A stretch of 64,000 nucleotides of DNA from Xanthomonas melonis. Lineage in GTDB: Bacteria; Pseudomonadota; Gammaproteobacteria; Xanthomonadales; Xanthomonadaceae. The DNA is taken from assembly GCF_020783655.1 (NCBI RefSeq), contig NZ_JAJGQH010000004.1, positions 1 to 64,000 of the forward strand, written 5' to 3'. A model generated the notes under the pieces. The model saw nothing but the letters and a program-made list of their open reading frames with translations, was not told the origin of the DNA and did not search any database. Of this stretch, positions 62,517 to 64,000 are shown in pieces (the stretch's first letter is position 1; the number at the start of each line of letters is the position of its first letter). The translations under genes were made by a program, and so were the position numbers.

Positions 62517-64000
<1,484 letters not shown>

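Overview
The window looks like a chromosomal segment of a Xanthomonas-type gammaproteobacterium (Xanthomonadaceae). The DNA is GC-rich. Gene content supports this: a plant-responsive LuxR solo next to proline iminopeptidase, a TonB receptor/SapC/cupin/halogenase block, a secreted PL1 pectate lyase, the kdsD-kdsC-lptCAB-rpoN-hpf-ptsN-hprK-rapZ order, and short GC-rich intergenic repeats. I cannot name the species. No tRNA, rRNA, CRISPR array, insertion sequence or prophage was recognised.

Layout. (1) 0.3-5.9 kb, minus strand: a putative R-body (reb) locus. Four tandem RebB-type genes are followed by three divergent RebB-like genes (one with a long Pro/Ala tail), three orphan proteins and a DUF1906 glycoside-hydrolase-like protein. 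(2) 6.6-9.9 kb, minus: aroK-aroB, a WGR-domain protein and hemE; pdxH diverges at 10.1 kb. (3) 10.9-16.0 kb, plus: a compact seven-gene module like E. coli yjfI-yjfC (DUF2170, PspA-like, two-TM potassium channel, DUF2491, DUF350, DUF1190, ATP-grasp amidoligase). (4) 16.5-18.4 kb: an MFS exporter divergent from soxR, with a canonical sox box between them. (5) 19.2-26.2 kb, plus: TonB-dependent receptor, SapC, JmjC-type cupin and flavin-dependent halogenase. (6) 26.2-34.6 kb: a Tat-exported metallo-beta-lactamase-fold protein, a Lys-C-like secreted protease, an APC permease divergent from a LuxR solo and pip, and a pectate lyase. (7) 35-41.6 kb: a second APC permease, cytochrome bd (cioAB type), an esterase lipoprotein and mgtE. 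(8) 41.9-52.5 kb, minus: the nitrogen-type PTS (ptsI, ptsH, mannose-type EIIA, rapZ, hprK, ptsN), hpf, rpoN, then LPS transport and Kdo genes (lptB, lptA, lptC, kdsC, kdsD). (9) 52.5-64 kb: bolA, murA, an EF-hand membrane protein, two DUF3108 paralogues, purN, two membrane proteins, purM, a DUF2066 protein, an AI-2E-family permease, hda, and convergent murU-amgK, the last cut by the window end.

How they work together. The housekeeping blocks link envelope building (kds/lpt, murA, murU/amgK), regulatory phosphorylation (PTS-Ntr with HprK) and purine synthesis. The accessory blocks concern interaction with hosts or competitors (R-bodies, pectate lyase, protease, LuxR solo/pip), scavenging through TonB, and stress (SoxR, yjf-like module). 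The strongest candidates for poorly described biology are the expanded reb locus and the yjf-like channel/PspA/amidoligase module. A smaller curiosity is the 34-bp inverted repeat that gives convergent hda and murU the same C-terminal tail.
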